Part shown: positions 7,976-17,897 of the stretch, piece after piece
How the letters are laid out: the number at the start of each line of letters is the position of its first letter
Numbering within the stretch: the stretch's first letter is position 1
NCBI GenBank assembly: GCA_016704655.1
Contig: JADIZR010000001.1
Coordinates: forward strand, 248,001 to 312,000
Direction: 5' to 3'
DNA from: Pseudomonadota bacterium
GTDB lineage: Bacteria; Pseudomonadota; Gammaproteobacteria; Steroidobacterales; Steroidobacteraceae
DNA length: 64,000 bases
The notes under the pieces: generated by a model
The model's input: the letters and a program-made list of their open reading frames with translations, nothing else
What the model was told of the DNA's origin: nothing
Database searches by the model: none
Program-made: the position numbers and the translations under genes

Positions 7976-9711
7976 CGTCACTGCGCCGAATCCTGCGGCG
8001 TGACTCCAGCGCCGAGTTGCAGGCAGCGTTGCCGGCATCGCTGCATCCCGCGCTGCGCCGCGTGTATGGGGCCCGGCCGATTTCCGGCGCCGAGGAACTC
8101 GCGCTGCGGCTCGACCAGTTGCTGCCGGTCAGCACGCTTGACGGCGCGGAGAGCGCGGCCGACTTGCTGGCGTCGGCCCTGCGCACGCGCAGGCGCGTAC
8201 TCATCGTCGGCGATTTCGACGCGGACGGCGCGACCAGCACCGCGCTGATGATGCGTCAATTCACGGCGCTAGGCTTCGAGCAACCGGATTTCCTGGTGCC
8301 GGATCGCTTCCGGTTCGGTTACGGCCTCACGCCGGAAATCGTGCGGGTTGCGGCCGAGCGCAAACCCGGCCTCATCGTGACCGTGGATAACGGGATTTCG
8401 TCGCTTGACGGAGTCGAGGAGGCGCGACGTCACGGCATCGACGTGCTCGTGACCGACCATCATTTGCCAGGGCGCGAGCTGCCGGCCGCTGCCTGCATCG
8501 TGAACCCCAACGCTCCCGGCAACCGCTTCGCTTCGAAGTCGCTGGCTGGCGTGGGTGTGGCGTTCTACGTGATGGCCGCGCTGACCCACGAACTGCGCAA
8601 GCGCGACGCGCTGCCGGCGGGTGTCGACACCAACCCCGTACGCCTGCTGGATCTCGTCGCGCTCGGCACGGTGGCCGACGTCGTGACGCTCGACCTCAAC
8701 AATCGTGTACTCGTCGCGCAGGGATTGCAGCGCATCCGTCGCGGTCGCTGCGTCGCAGGACTGCGGGAACTGCTCGAGGCGTCAGGCCGGACGCTCGCCG
8801 GCGTGACCGGGCAGGACCTCGGTTTCCAGGCGGGTCCGCGGCTCAACGCAGCCGGCCGCCTCGACGACATGACGCGCGGCATTCGCTGCCTGCTTGCAGA
8901 CGATCCGACGCAAGCGCGCACCCTGGCGCTGGACCTTGCCCGGCTCAACACCGACCGCAAGGAGCTCGAGGCGAAGATGCAGCTCGAGGCCCTGTCGCTG
9001 ATCGACGCGCGCATCGCCTCGCTCGAGGGCCATGTACCGGCCGGAGTCTGTGTTTATGACGAGGGCTGGCACCAGGGCGTGATCGGGCTGGTCGCTTCAC
9101 GCGTGAAGGAGCGGCTGCATCGGCCAGTGATTGCCTTCGCGCGATCGGAGGCAGGCTGGATCAAAGGCTCGGCGCGATCGGTGCCCGGAGTGCACGTGCG
9201 CGACGTGCTCGATGCGATCGCCACGCGTACCCCCGGGCTCGTCGACAAGTTCGGTGGCCACGCGATGGCGGCCGGGCTCACGCTGCGTGAAGCGAGCCTG
9301 CCGTACTTTGAAACCGAGTTTGCGCACGAAGTCGAGCGCTGGATCGACGAAGAAACGCTCGCCGGGCACCTGCACACGGACGGCGAACTGCTGGCCGGCG
9401 AGTTCAACGTCGCAACCGCGGAGGCTCTGCGCGAAGGCGGGCCCTGGGGTTCGGGATTTCCGGAACCGATGTTCGATGGGGTCTTCGGCGTAGCCGACAC
9501 GCGGGTGGTCGGCAGCCGCCATCTGAAACTGAAACTGCGGGCGACTTCGGGCGAAGTCGTCGACGCGATTGCCTTCAGGTACCTCGACGGCGCCGATGCG
9601 CCGGAAATCCGGGCGAATGACCGCGTCCAGGCGGCGTACCGCACGGGCATCGACGAATACACGGGCACGCGCAGATTGCAGCTCGTGACGGAGTGGGTCG
9701 GCAAGCTCTGA
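7972..9711 (+). CDS. recJ: single-stranded-DNA-specific exonuclease RecJ
   Basis: RecJ degrades single-stranded DNA 5'-3' in RecF-pathway recombination and mismatch repair. The product has 579 residues. It shows the DHH phosphoesterase motifs VLIVGDFDADGATSTALM, IVTVDNGISS, VLVTDHHLPG and AACIVNPN, then the DHHA1 part VYDEGWHQGVIGLVASRVKE with KFGGHAMAAG. The C-terminal OB region ends in TGTRRLQLVTEWV. The ATG at 7972 overlaps the rpfE stop. A GTG nine bases earlier is less likely. Confidence 0.96.
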   Translation: MTSLRRILRRDSSAELQAALPASLHPALRRVYGARPISGAEELALRLDQLLPVSTLDGAESAADLLASALRTRRRVLIVGDFDADGATSTALMMRQFTALGFEQPDFLVPDRFRFGYGLTPEIVRVAAERKPGLIVTVDNGISSLDGVEEARRHGIDVLVTDHHLPGRELPAAACIVNPNAPGNRFASKSLAGVGVAFYVMAALTHELRKRDALPAGVDTNPVRLLDLVALGTVADVVTLDLNNRVLVAQGLQRIRRGRCVAGLRELLEASGRTLAGVTGQDLGFQAGPRLNAAGRLDDMTRGIRCLLADDPTQARTLALDLARLNTDRKELEAKMQLEALSLIDARIASLEGHVPAGVCVYDEGWHQGVIGLVASRVKERLHRPVIAFARSEAGWIKGSARSVPGVHVRDVLDAIATRTPGLVDKFGGHAMAAGLTLREASLPYFETEFAHEVERWIDEETLAGHLHTDGELLAGEFNVATAEALREGGPWGSGFPEPMFDGVFGVADTRVVGSRHLKLKLRATSGEVVDAIAFRYLDGADAPEIRANDRVQAAYRTGIDEYTGTRRLQLVTEWVGKL

Positions 9712-9816
9712 AACCGGGGCCTCATCCTGGTGCTCGCGTGCGGGCCTTGACGTCGGAGCCGGCTGGCGGAGGTGGCAGGGGCAGTGCGGCGCCCGCAGCG
9801 AGGGTTCAACCGAAAA

Positions 9817-9825
9817 TGCTAGAAT
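9817..9825 (+). promoter_or_regulatory. candidate extended -10 promoter of prfB
   Basis: TGCTAGAAT resembles an extended -10 element (TG-N-TATAAT). It lies 41 bases before the prfB ATG in the 155-base gap after recJ. No convincing -35 hexamer is present, which an extended -10 promoter can tolerate. Confidence 0.4.
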
Positions 9826-9866
9826 TCGCGGTTCTACCCGTTGCCGTCACCCGCGACTTTTTTCGT

Positions 9867-10962
9867 ATGGAAATCAACCCGATACGCCGCCAGATCGAAG
9901 AACTCAAGCAGCGCACCGATGCGCTCAGGGGGTACCTTTGACTATGCCGGCAAGGCTGAGCGGCTGACGGAAGTCCTGCGGGAGCTCGAAGACCCGGCCG
10001 TCTGGCAGAACCCGGAGCGCGCCCAGGAACTCGGCCGCGAGCGCGGCAAGCTCGACGGGGTGGTTGCGACGCTCGACAAGATGACAGGTGGCCTCGACGA
10101 GGCGACCGAATTACTGGACATGGCCGAAGCCGACGCGGACGAGGGGATGGTCCGCTCCGTCGAACAAGACCTCGGTGGCATCGACGCGCAGCTCGCGAAG
10201 CTCGAGTTCAAGCGCATGTTTCCGGGCGAGATGGACTCGCACAACGCGTTCCTGGACATCCAGGCGGGCGCCGGCGGCACCGAGGCCCAGGACTGGGCCA
10301 ACATGCTGATGCGCATGTACCTGCGCTGGGGCGACAAGAACGGCTTCAAGACCGAGGTCGTCGACGCCAACGGCGGTGAAGTCGCCGGCATCAAGAGCGC
10401 AACGATCAAGTTCGAGGGCGAGTATGCCTACGGCTGGCTGCGCACGGAAACGGGTGTGCATCGCCTCGTGCGCAAGAGCCCGTTCGATTCCAACGCGCGG
10501 CGCCACACGTCGTTCGCGTCGGTGTTCATCTCGCCCGAGGTCGACGACGACATCGCCATCGACATCAATCCGGCCGACCTCGAGACCGACGTCTACCGGT
10601 CGAGCGGTGCGGGCGGCCAGCACGTGAACAAGACCGAATCGGCAGTGCGCATCCGGCACATGCCCTCAGGAATCGTGGTGGCGTGCCAGAGCGAGCGCAG
10701 CCAGCACAAGAACCGGTCGACGGCGATGAAGATGCTGAAGGCCAAGTTGTACGAACTCGAGGTCAACAAGCGCAACGCCGCTGCGAAGGTGCTCGAGGAC
10801 TCGAAGTCGGACGTGAGCTGGGGCAACCAGATCCGTTCGTACGTGCTCGACCAGTCGCGCATCAAGGACCTCCGCACCGGCGTCGAAATCGGCAATACCA
10901 CGGCGGTCCTCGACGGCGACCTGAATCCGTTCCTGGAAGAAAGCTTGAAGCAAGGGCTGTAG
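9867..10962 (+). CDS. prfB: peptide chain release factor 2, with programmed +1 frameshift
   Basis: RF2 terminates translation at UGA and UAA codons. The first 24 codons (MEINPIRRQIEELKQRTDALRGYL) end in an in-frame UGA at 9939-9941. Shifting +1 continues with DYAGKAERLTEVLRELEDP and the complete RF2 protein of about 364 residues. The catalytic GGQ lies in SSGAGGQHVNKTESAVRI. The codon-recognition tripeptide of RF2 is SPF, visible in RLVRKSPFDSNARRH. This is the classical autoregulatory frameshift, so unlike the other interrupted genes here it is genuine biology. lysS follows, as in many gammaproteobacteria. Confidence 0.97.
9927..9942 (+). promoter_or_regulatory. RF2 programmed frameshift signal
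   Basis: The site reads AGGGGG, a three-base spacer, then CTT-TGA-C. This is the known RF2 recoding element: an internal Shine-Dalgarno-like sequence that stimulates slippage at CUU, and a UGA followed by C, the weakest termination context. Low RF2 makes the ribosome pause at UGA and shift to +1, restoring RF2 synthesis. Confidence 0.95.
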
Positions 10963-10966
10963 GGAA

Positions 10967-11178
10967 GTGATTAGTGATTAGTGATTAGTGATTAGTGATT
11001 AGTGATTGGTGAGTTGTGATTGGTGAGTTGTGATTGGTGAGTTGTGGCTGGTGTATGGCCTATGGGTCTGGTGAATAGTGGATTCTTGTCACTAATCACT
11101 AGTCACTAGTCACTACTCACTAATCACTAGTCACTACTCACTAATCACTAGTCACTACTCACTAGTCGCTACTCACTT
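10967..11178 (+). repeat. inverted array of heptad repeats between prfB and lysS
   Basis: Four bases after the prfB TAG starts a run of 7-bp units: GTGATTA five times, then variants GTGATTG, GTGAGTT and GTGGCTG. From about 11087 the complement follows as TCACTAA, TCACTAG and TCACTAC units up to about 11178. The two arms of roughly 90 bases are imperfect inverted repeats around a loop of about 30 bases. The array ends directly before the lysS ribosome binding site (GGAGAGAG at 11182). A transcript across it could form a very long hairpin. Confidence 0.85.
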
Positions 11179-11191
11179 CCTGGAGAGAGTA

Positions 11192-12703
<1,512 letters not shown>

Positions 12704-12861
12704 GGAAGGGGAGGAAGGGCGGGAAGGTAGGGAAGGTAGGGAAGGTAGGGAAGGTAGGGAAGGTAGGGAAGGTAAGGAATCTTCCTCCACTTCCTCACCT
12801 TCCTGCCCTTCCTCCCCTTCCTGCCCTTCCTCCCCTTCCTGCCCTTCCTCCCCTTCCTGCC
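12704..12861 (+). repeat. inverted purine/pyrimidine tandem repeat between lysS and ygfZ
   Basis: Directly after the lysS TGA come six copies of the 9-bp unit GGGAAGGTA, with related GGAAGGGG units. A turn near 12780 is followed by four copies of an 18-bp unit CTTCCTGCCCTTCCTCCC. The last copy abuts the ygfZ stop (CTA on this strand, 12862-12864). The purine-rich left arm and pyrimidine-rich right arm are largely complementary, so transcripts from either side could fold into a long hairpin. A bidirectional terminator between convergent genes is the natural reading. Confidence 0.85.
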
Positions 12862-13794
12862 CTACAGGCTGTACGGGAGCGCACGCGGTTCGGCGCTGCG
12901 CCCATCCTCCAGCTGCAGCACCTTTCCTGCCGCATCGAGGTTCGTGACCGCCAGCAGCTCGATGCCGTCATCCGTCTCGGCCGTCATCAACACGTCGGCC
13001 GCCTTCACGCCTTCGAGCAGCAGAGGCGAAAGCGGCGCTGGGGCAGCACCGCCGGCCGGCAGGTGAAAACGCATCGTGCGCCGCTTTACACGACCCAGAT
13101 GGTGCGTGCGTGCGACGATCTCCTGTCCCGTGTAACAGCCCTTGGTGTAGCTGAGGCCGTCGATCAGGTCGACATTGAGCATCTGCGGAATGAACTGCTC
13201 CGAAGACGACGCAAACACGTGCGGCAGGCCGGCGGCGATGTCGGCAGCGAGCCACTCGGCTTGTGCCAGCGGGCTGGGCCGGCCCAACGACAACCCGCTG
13301 ATCGAACGCCAGGCCACCGGGGGGGCCGCGATCACTTCGCGGCCGGGAGCGTACTGGAACGTCACGATTTCCGTCGTGCCCGCGAGCGGCACGGGCGACA
13401 TCGTGAGCGCGGCCTCGTCGAATACACGGTGGGCCTGGGCTGCGGCGGCCGCGTCGCCCGTGAGGATCGCGCCGACGTTCAGGTCGGCAGCCTGCAGGAT
13501 CTCGACCTTGGAGCGCAGGACGAACTTGCGCAGGTGAGTGGCCACTTTGCCAAGCAGGTCGGCGGGCAGCAGTGCGTAAATCGCGTCGTCAGTCTGGCGG
13601 AAGCGCACCAGTGCGATGACGCGTCCCTGGTTGGTGCAGCAGGCTGTCAGCTGGGTCCGGCCGTCTGCCAGCAGCCGCACGTCGTTCGTGAACTGGCCCT
13701 GCAGGAAGGTCACGGCATCGGCGCCGCCAATGCGCAAGACGCCGAAAGCCGGCAGCAGCAAGGCGCGAAGAGCCTGTGTGAGATCGTCGGTCAT
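12862..13794 (-). CDS. ygfZ: folate-binding tRNA-modification protein YgfZ
   Basis: YgfZ is a tetrahydrofolate-binding protein related to the glycine cleavage T-protein. It supports the assembly or repair of iron-sulphur proteins such as MiaB. The 310-residue product carries the signature KGCYTGQEIVARTHHLGRVKRR with the conserved cysteine, and an N-terminal segment GADAVTFLQGQFTNDVRLL. It is divergent from the SDHAF4-sdhCDAB operon. That position is common in gammaproteobacteria and fits its Fe-S role. Confidence 0.93.
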   Translation of the reverse strand: MTDDLTQALRALLLPAFGVLRIGGADAVTFLQGQFTNDVRLLADGRTQLTACCTNQGRVIALVRFRQTDDAIYALLPADLLGKVATHLRKFVLRSKVEILQAADLNVGAILTGDAAAAAQAHRVFDEAALTMSPVPLAGTTEIVTFQYAPGREVIAAPPVAWRSISGLSLGRPSPLAQAEWLAADIAAGLPHVFASSSEQFIPQMLNVDLIDGLSYTKGCYTGQEIVARTHHLGRVKRRTMRFHLPAGGAAPAPLSPLLLEGVKAADVLMTAETDDGIELLAVTNLDAAGKVLQLEDGRSAEPRALPYSL

Positions 13795-13892
13795 TAATTC
13801 AACCCGGAGTTGTTTTCAGACTGTACAGCCGGACCTTAGCCCAAGCGCTCGGTGGAGAACATAGGCAACATCTGGCAAGATCGCGGGTTGAA

Positions 13893-14093
13893 ATGAACCC
13901 TTCGCACAACGAGCAGACCGCCCACCCGATTGACCCCTCGGCCGCACCTTCGGCTCCTGTGCCCAAGGTCGAGCCGCAACCCCAGGCATCGCCGCCGCCG
14001 CCGGTCCTTCCGCGCGAAATCGGGGGTCGGGACGGGCCCGAGCCCACACGGTTCGGGGACTGGGAGAAAGCGGGGCGCTGCATCGATTTCTAG
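13893..14093 (+). CDS. succinate dehydrogenase assembly factor 4-like protein (DUF1674)
   Basis: This small 66-residue protein is Pro/Ala-rich in its first 40 residues and ends in GPEPTRFGDWEKAGRCIDF. That is the DUF1674 signature of mitochondrial SDHAF4 and its bacterial relatives. SDHAF4 binds flavinated SdhA and promotes its joining to SdhB. It is the first gene of the sdh operon, 30 bases before sdhC, which supports the assignment. The start ATG at 13893 is the only good one. Confidence 0.88.
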   Translation: MNPSHNEQTAHPIDPSAAPSAPVPKVEPQPQASPPPPVLPREIGGRDGPEPTRFGDWEKAGRCIDF

Positions 14094-14123
14094 CGCACCG
14101 GATTCCCGAGGAGAGGTAGCAAC

Positions 14124-14519
14124 ATGGCGCAGCCCGAGCGGCCGCTGTCCCCGTTCATGCAGTACCGTTGGCAATACACCAACACCCTGTCGATCCTGCA
14201 CCGGATCACGGGCACCCTGCTGAGCCTGTGCTTCTTCGTGCTGGTCTACTGGCTGGCTGCCGCGGCCTCCGGGCCCGAACGCTACGCCGCCGCACTCGCC
14301 ACGATCGGGTCGCCGCTCGTCCGGTTGCTTCTGATCGGCGGCCTGTTCTCATTCTCGTACCACCTGCTGAACGGCATCCGGCACCTGTTCTGGGACGCCG
14401 GCTACGGATTCGAGCTGCCTGTCGCGCGCAAGTCCGGTTGGGCGGCGGCGATTGGAGCGGTCGCGCTGACGGTGGTGCTGTGGTTCGTGCTCGGCGCGTC
14501 ACTCGGAGGTGCCGCATGA
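14124..14519 (+). CDS. sdhC: succinate dehydrogenase cytochrome b556 subunit
   Basis: SdhC is one of two membrane anchors of complex II and contributes to haem b and quinone binding. The 131 residues contain the entry motif RPLSPFMQYRWQYTNTLSILHRITG and three membrane helices. The haem-ligand region HLLNGIRHLFWDAGYG lies before the last helix. A GAGGAGAG ribosome binding site precedes the ATG. It overlaps sdhD by four bases. Confidence 0.94.
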   Translation: MAQPERPLSPFMQYRWQYTNTLSILHRITGTLLSLCFFVLVYWLAAAASGPERYAAALATIGSPLVRLLLIGGLFSFSYHLLNGIRHLFWDAGYGFELPVARKSGWAAAIGAVALTVVLWFVLGASLGGAA

Positions 14520-14905
14520 GCCTGCGCAGCCCGCTCGGTCGTGTGCTCGGCCTCGGTTCCGCCAGGGGTGGTTCCGGTCACTGGTATTCGCAGCGCGTCA
14601 CCGCCGTTGCGCTTGTCATTCTCGGCTTCTGGTTCATAGCGTCGCTCGCCATGCTGGGCGCAGGCGCCCCGCACGCGGCCGTCCTCGGCTGGCTGCAATC
14701 GCCATTTTCGGCGGTGATGGCGCTGCTGCTGGTCGCGGTCACCGCGTATCACGCGCTGCTGGGCCTGCAGGTCGTGTTCGAGGATTACATCAGCGACAAG
14801 GGCGCGCGTCTGGTCGTGCTGGTCGCACTCAAGTTCGCGCTCGTCGTAGCCGCCCTGATCGGCATCCTCGCCGTGTTGCGCATCGCGTTCGGAGCCCAGG
14901 CATGA
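14516..14905 (+). CDS. sdhD: succinate dehydrogenase membrane anchor subunit
   Basis: SdhD is the second membrane anchor of complex II. It has 129 residues with an RSPLGRVLGLGSARGGSGHWYSQRVT-type entry, three membrane helices, and the YHALLGLQVVFEDYI segment typical of SdhD, including the haem-ligand histidine. The ATG at 14516 forms ATGA with the sdhC stop, and its own stop overlaps the sdhA start, so translation of the operon is probably coupled. Confidence 0.93.
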   Translation: MSLRSPLGRVLGLGSARGGSGHWYSQRVTAVALVILGFWFIASLAMLGAGAPHAAVLGWLQSPFSAVMALLLVAVTAYHALLGLQVVFEDYISDKGARLVVLVALKFALVVAALIGILAVLRIAFGAQA

Positions 14906-16692
14906 CCACTGCGGAATACGCATTCACCGATCACACGTACGATGTCGTCGTCGTCGGCGCCGGCGGCGCCGGTTTGCGCGCCACGCTGGGCCTTGCCGAG
15001 GCGGGCCTCAACACGGCCTGCATCACCAAGGTGTTCCCGACGCGCAGCCACACCGTCGCGGCGCAGGGCGGCATCAGCGCCGCGCTCGGCAACATGGGCG
15101 AGGACGACTGGCGCTTCCACTTCTACGACACCATCAAGGGCTCGGACTGGCTCGGCGACCAGGACGCGATCGAGTTCATGTGCAAGGAAGCACCGGCGGC
15201 GATCCTCGAACTCGAGCACTACGGCCTGCCGTTCTCGCGCACCGAGGACGGCAAGATCTACCAGCGCCCGTTCGGCGGCATGACCACGCATTACGGCAAG
15301 GGCATCGCGCAGCGCACCTGCGCCGCGGCCGACCGCACCGGCCACGCGATGCTGCACACGCTGTACCAGCAGTCGCTCAAGCACCAGGCGCGCTTCTTCA
15401 TCGAGTACTTCGCCCTCGACCTGATCATGGAAGATGGCGCGTGCCGCGGCGTCGTGGCACTCGACATGTCGACGGGCCAGCTGCACCGCTTCCGCGCGCA
15501 CACCGTGATCCTCGCCACGGGCGGCTACGGCCGCGCCTACTTCTCCTGCACCTCGGCGCACACCTGCACCGGCGACGGCGGCGGCATGGCGCTGCGCGCC
15601 GGCCTGCCGCTGCAGGACATGGAGTTCGTGCAGTTCCACCCCACCGGCATCTACGGCGCGGGCTGCCTGATCACCGAAGGTTCGCGCGGCGAAGGCGGCT
15701 ACCTCACCAATTCTGCGGGCGAACGCTTCATGGAGCGCTACGCGCCGAACGCGAAGGACCTCGCTTCGCGCGACGTCGTGAGCCGTTCGATGACGATCGA
15801 GATTCGCGAGGGCAGGGGCGTGGGCCCGCAAAAGGACCACATCCACCTGCACCTCGAACACCTCGGCGCCGCCGTGATCCACGAGCGCCTGCCGGGCATC
15901 GCCGAGACCGCGCGCATCTTCGCGGGCGTCGACGTGACGCGCGAGCCGATCCCGGTGCTGCCGACCGTGCACTACAACATGGGCGGAATTCCCTGCAACG
16001 TGCACGGCGAAGTGGTGACGTTGCGCAACGGCAATCCGGATTCGGTGGTCCCTGGACTCATGGCCGTGGGCGAAGCGGCCTGCGTGTCGGTGCACGGCGC
16101 GAATCGCCTCGGCTCCAATTCGTTGCTCGACCTGGTCGTGTTCGGCCGGGCGGCTGCGCATCACTGCGGCAAGACGGTCGAGCCCGGCACGTCCCACAAG
16201 CTGCTGCCGAAAGACGCAGGCGACCTTGCCATCAGCCGGCTCGACAGGCTGCGCAGCGCGAAGGGTACGCGCCGCACGTCCGGGATTCGTATCGACATGC
16301 AGCGAGTGATGCAGGACCACGCGGCGGTGTTCCGTACCGGCGAATCGCTCGCCGAAGGCATGCAGAAGCTCGATGCTGTCTTCGCAACGTTCGCAGACGT
16401 GCAGGTAGCTGACCGCTCGCTGATCTGGAACACGGACCTGATCGAGACGCTCGAGCTCGATAACCTGCTCGCGCAGGCGCTGGTGACGATGTCGTCGGCG
16501 GCCAACCGCAAGGAAAGCCGTGGCGCCCATGCCCGCGAGGACTTCAAGGACCGCGACGACGTCTCGTGGCTCAAGCACACGCTGGCCTGGGCCGATGCTT
16601 CGGGCAAGGTCTGTATCGACTATCGCCCGGTGCACCTGAACACGTTGACGAGCGACGTCGAAGCCATTCCGCCGAAGGCCCGTACCTATTGA
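14902..16692 (+). CDS. sdhA: succinate dehydrogenase flavoprotein subunit
   Basis: SdhA oxidises succinate to fumarate with covalently bound FAD. The 596 residues show the dinucleotide-binding VVVVGAGGAGLRATLGLAEAG and the FAD-attachment histidine region TRSHTVAAQGGISAALGN. They also show QFHPTGIYGAGCLITEGSRGEGG, the active-site HYNMGGIPCNVHGEV, and GANRLGSNSLLDLVVFGRAAA. It is full length. A separate 82-base inverted repeat lies before sdhB. Confidence 0.97.
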   Translation: MTTAEYAFTDHTYDVVVVGAGGAGLRATLGLAEAGLNTACITKVFPTRSHTVAAQGGISAALGNMGEDDWRFHFYDTIKGSDWLGDQDAIEFMCKEAPAAILELEHYGLPFSRTEDGKIYQRPFGGMTTHYGKGIAQRTCAAADRTGHAMLHTLYQQSLKHQARFFIEYFALDLIMEDGACRGVVALDMSTGQLHRFRAHTVILATGGYGRAYFSCTSAHTCTGDGGGMALRAGLPLQDMEFVQFHPTGIYGAGCLITEGSRGEGGYLTNSAGERFMERYAPNAKDLASRDVVSRSMTIEIREGRGVGPQKDHIHLHLEHLGAAVIHERLPGIAETARIFAGVDVTREPIPVLPTVHYNMGGIPCNVHGEVVTLRNGNPDSVVPGLMAVGEAACVSVHGANRLGSNSLLDLVVFGRAAAHHCGKTVEPGTSHKLLPKDAGDLAISRLDRLRSAKGTRRTSGIRIDMQRVMQDHAAVFRTGESLAEGMQKLDAVFATFADVQVADRSLIWNTDLIETLELDNLLAQALVTMSSAANRKESRGAHAREDFKDRDDVSWLKHTLAWADASGKVCIDYRPVHLNTLTSDVEAIPPKARTY

Positions 16693-16774
16693 GGGAGGGT
16701 TAGTGTTAGGTGTGCGGCGGGTCGGTCGGCGACATCACCCGCTCTAACACACACCACTAATACTTCTTCCTCCC
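16693..16774 (+). repeat. inverted repeat between sdhA and sdhB
   Basis: Beginning exactly after the sdhA TGA, GGGAGGGTTAGTGTTAGG continues to GTGTGCGGCGGGT. The complementary arm ACCCGCTCTAACACACACC is followed by ACTAATAC and CTTCCTCCC up to the sdhB ATG. The arms pair imperfectly over about 30 bases. It resembles the other stop-anchored inverted repeats in this window, but here it lies inside an operon, where it could stabilise or attenuate the message. Confidence 0.75.
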
Positions 16775-17557
16775 ATGCCCCAATTCAGACTTCCCGAGAA
16801 TTCCCGGGTCCAGCCCGGCAAGAGTCACGCGGCGCCGACGGGTGCGAAGAACGTCAAGACGTTCCGCATCTATCGGTTCGACCCGGATTCGAACCAGAAG
16901 CCGCGCGTCGACACCTACCAGGTCGACATGGCCAGCTGCGGCCCGATGGTTCTGGACGCGCTGATCAAGATCAAGAACGAGGTCGACCCGACGCTGACGT
17001 TCCGCCGCTCGTGCCGCGAAGGCATCTGCGGATCGTGCGCGATGAACATCGACGGGGTGAACACGCTGGCGTGCACCAAGGCCATCGGCGAGATCAAGGG
17101 TGACGCGAAGATCTACCCGTTGCCGCATCTGCCCGTGATCAAGGATCTCGTGCCCGACCTCACCAACTTCTACGCACAGTACGCGTCGGTGAAGCCGTGG
17201 CTGCAGACGCGCACGCCGGCGCCGCCCGACCGCGAGCGCCTGCAGTCGAAGGAAGACCAGGAAAAGATCGACCGCCCGTCGGCCTGCATCCTGTGCGCCT
17301 GCTGCTCTGCGAGCTGCCCGTCGTACTGGTGGAACAGCGACCGCTACCTCGGCCCGGCGGCGCTGCTGGCCGCCTACCGCTGGATCATCGACACGCGCGA
17401 CGAGGCCACCGGCGAGCGCCTCGACGAGCTCGAGGACCCGTTCCGGCTCTACCGCTGCCACACGATCATGAACTGCGCGCAGGCCTGCCCGAAGGACCTC
17501 AATCCGGCGAAGGCCATCGCTGAGATCAAGAAGATGATCGTCGAGCGGCAGCATTGA
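16775..17557 (+). CDS. sdhB: succinate dehydrogenase iron-sulphur subunit
   Basis: SdhB carries electrons from SdhA to quinone through [2Fe-2S], [4Fe-4S] and [3Fe-4S] clusters. The 260 residues have the plant-type ferredoxin cysteines in SCREGICGSCAMNIDGVNTL, and SACILCACCSASCPSYWWN for the [4Fe-4S] site. YRCHTIMNCAQACPKDLNP provides the remaining ligands. It is the last structural subunit of the operon, followed by the flavinylation factor gene. Confidence 0.97.
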   Translation: MPQFRLPENSRVQPGKSHAAPTGAKNVKTFRIYRFDPDSNQKPRVDTYQVDMASCGPMVLDALIKIKNEVDPTLTFRRSCREGICGSCAMNIDGVNTLACTKAIGEIKGDAKIYPLPHLPVIKDLVPDLTNFYAQYASVKPWLQTRTPAPPDRERLQSKEDQEKIDRPSACILCACCSASCPSYWWNSDRYLGPAALLAAYRWIIDTRDEATGERLDELEDPFRLYRCHTIMNCAQACPKDLNPAKAIAEIKKMIVERQH

Positions 17558-17666
17558 GGCGCCGTGCAACCCGTCCCGTGCCTGCCGGAGAGGTCTGCCA
17601 CAGGGGGGTTGAGGGCGGCGACCCCGAGCCGGGCGAAGGCATGTGACTGCCGCTGCCGACGTGACC

Positions 17667-17897
17667 ATGGCACGGCTGCGCTGGCGCTGCCGGCGTGGCA
17701 TGCGGGAACTCGACGTCATGCTGCCCCGGTACCTGGACCGGGTCTGGCCGACGGCGTCGACCACAGATCGTGACGCGTTCCTGCAATTGGTCGAACTGCA
17801 GGACCCCGACCTGTTCGGGTATCTTGTAGGTCGGACGACCCCGATCGAGGAATCCCAGCGTGCGATCATCGCCTGCATCCGTCGACTCGAGCCTTGA
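17667..17897 (+). CDS. sdhE: succinate dehydrogenase flavinylation factor SdhE
   Basis: SdhE (YgfY/CptB, mitochondrial Sdh5) assists covalent attachment of FAD to SdhA. The 76 residues from MARLRWRCRRGMRELDVML contain the family RGMRELD motif and LVELQDPDLFGYLVG. A GTG eight codons upstream (17643) is an alternative start. Its place after sdhB and before a YgfX-like membrane protein matches the sdhE-ygfX pair of enterobacteria. Confidence 0.92.
   Translation: MARLRWRCRRGMRELDVMLPRYLDRVWPTASTTDRDAFLQLVELQDPDLFGYLVGRTTPIEESQRAIIACIRRLEP

Noticed and set aside
9939..9941. In-frame TGA in prfB as another sequencing error.
   Set aside because: The exact RF2 recoding context is present, so it is a programmed frameshift.
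10963..11178. CRISPR array between prfB and lysS.
   Set aside because: Units are 7 bp without spacers, and the second half is inverted, unlike CRISPR repeats.
14785..16635. 616-codon antisense open frame opposite sdhA.
   Set aside because: Opposes a complete sdhA with all catalytic motifs; no motif of its own.
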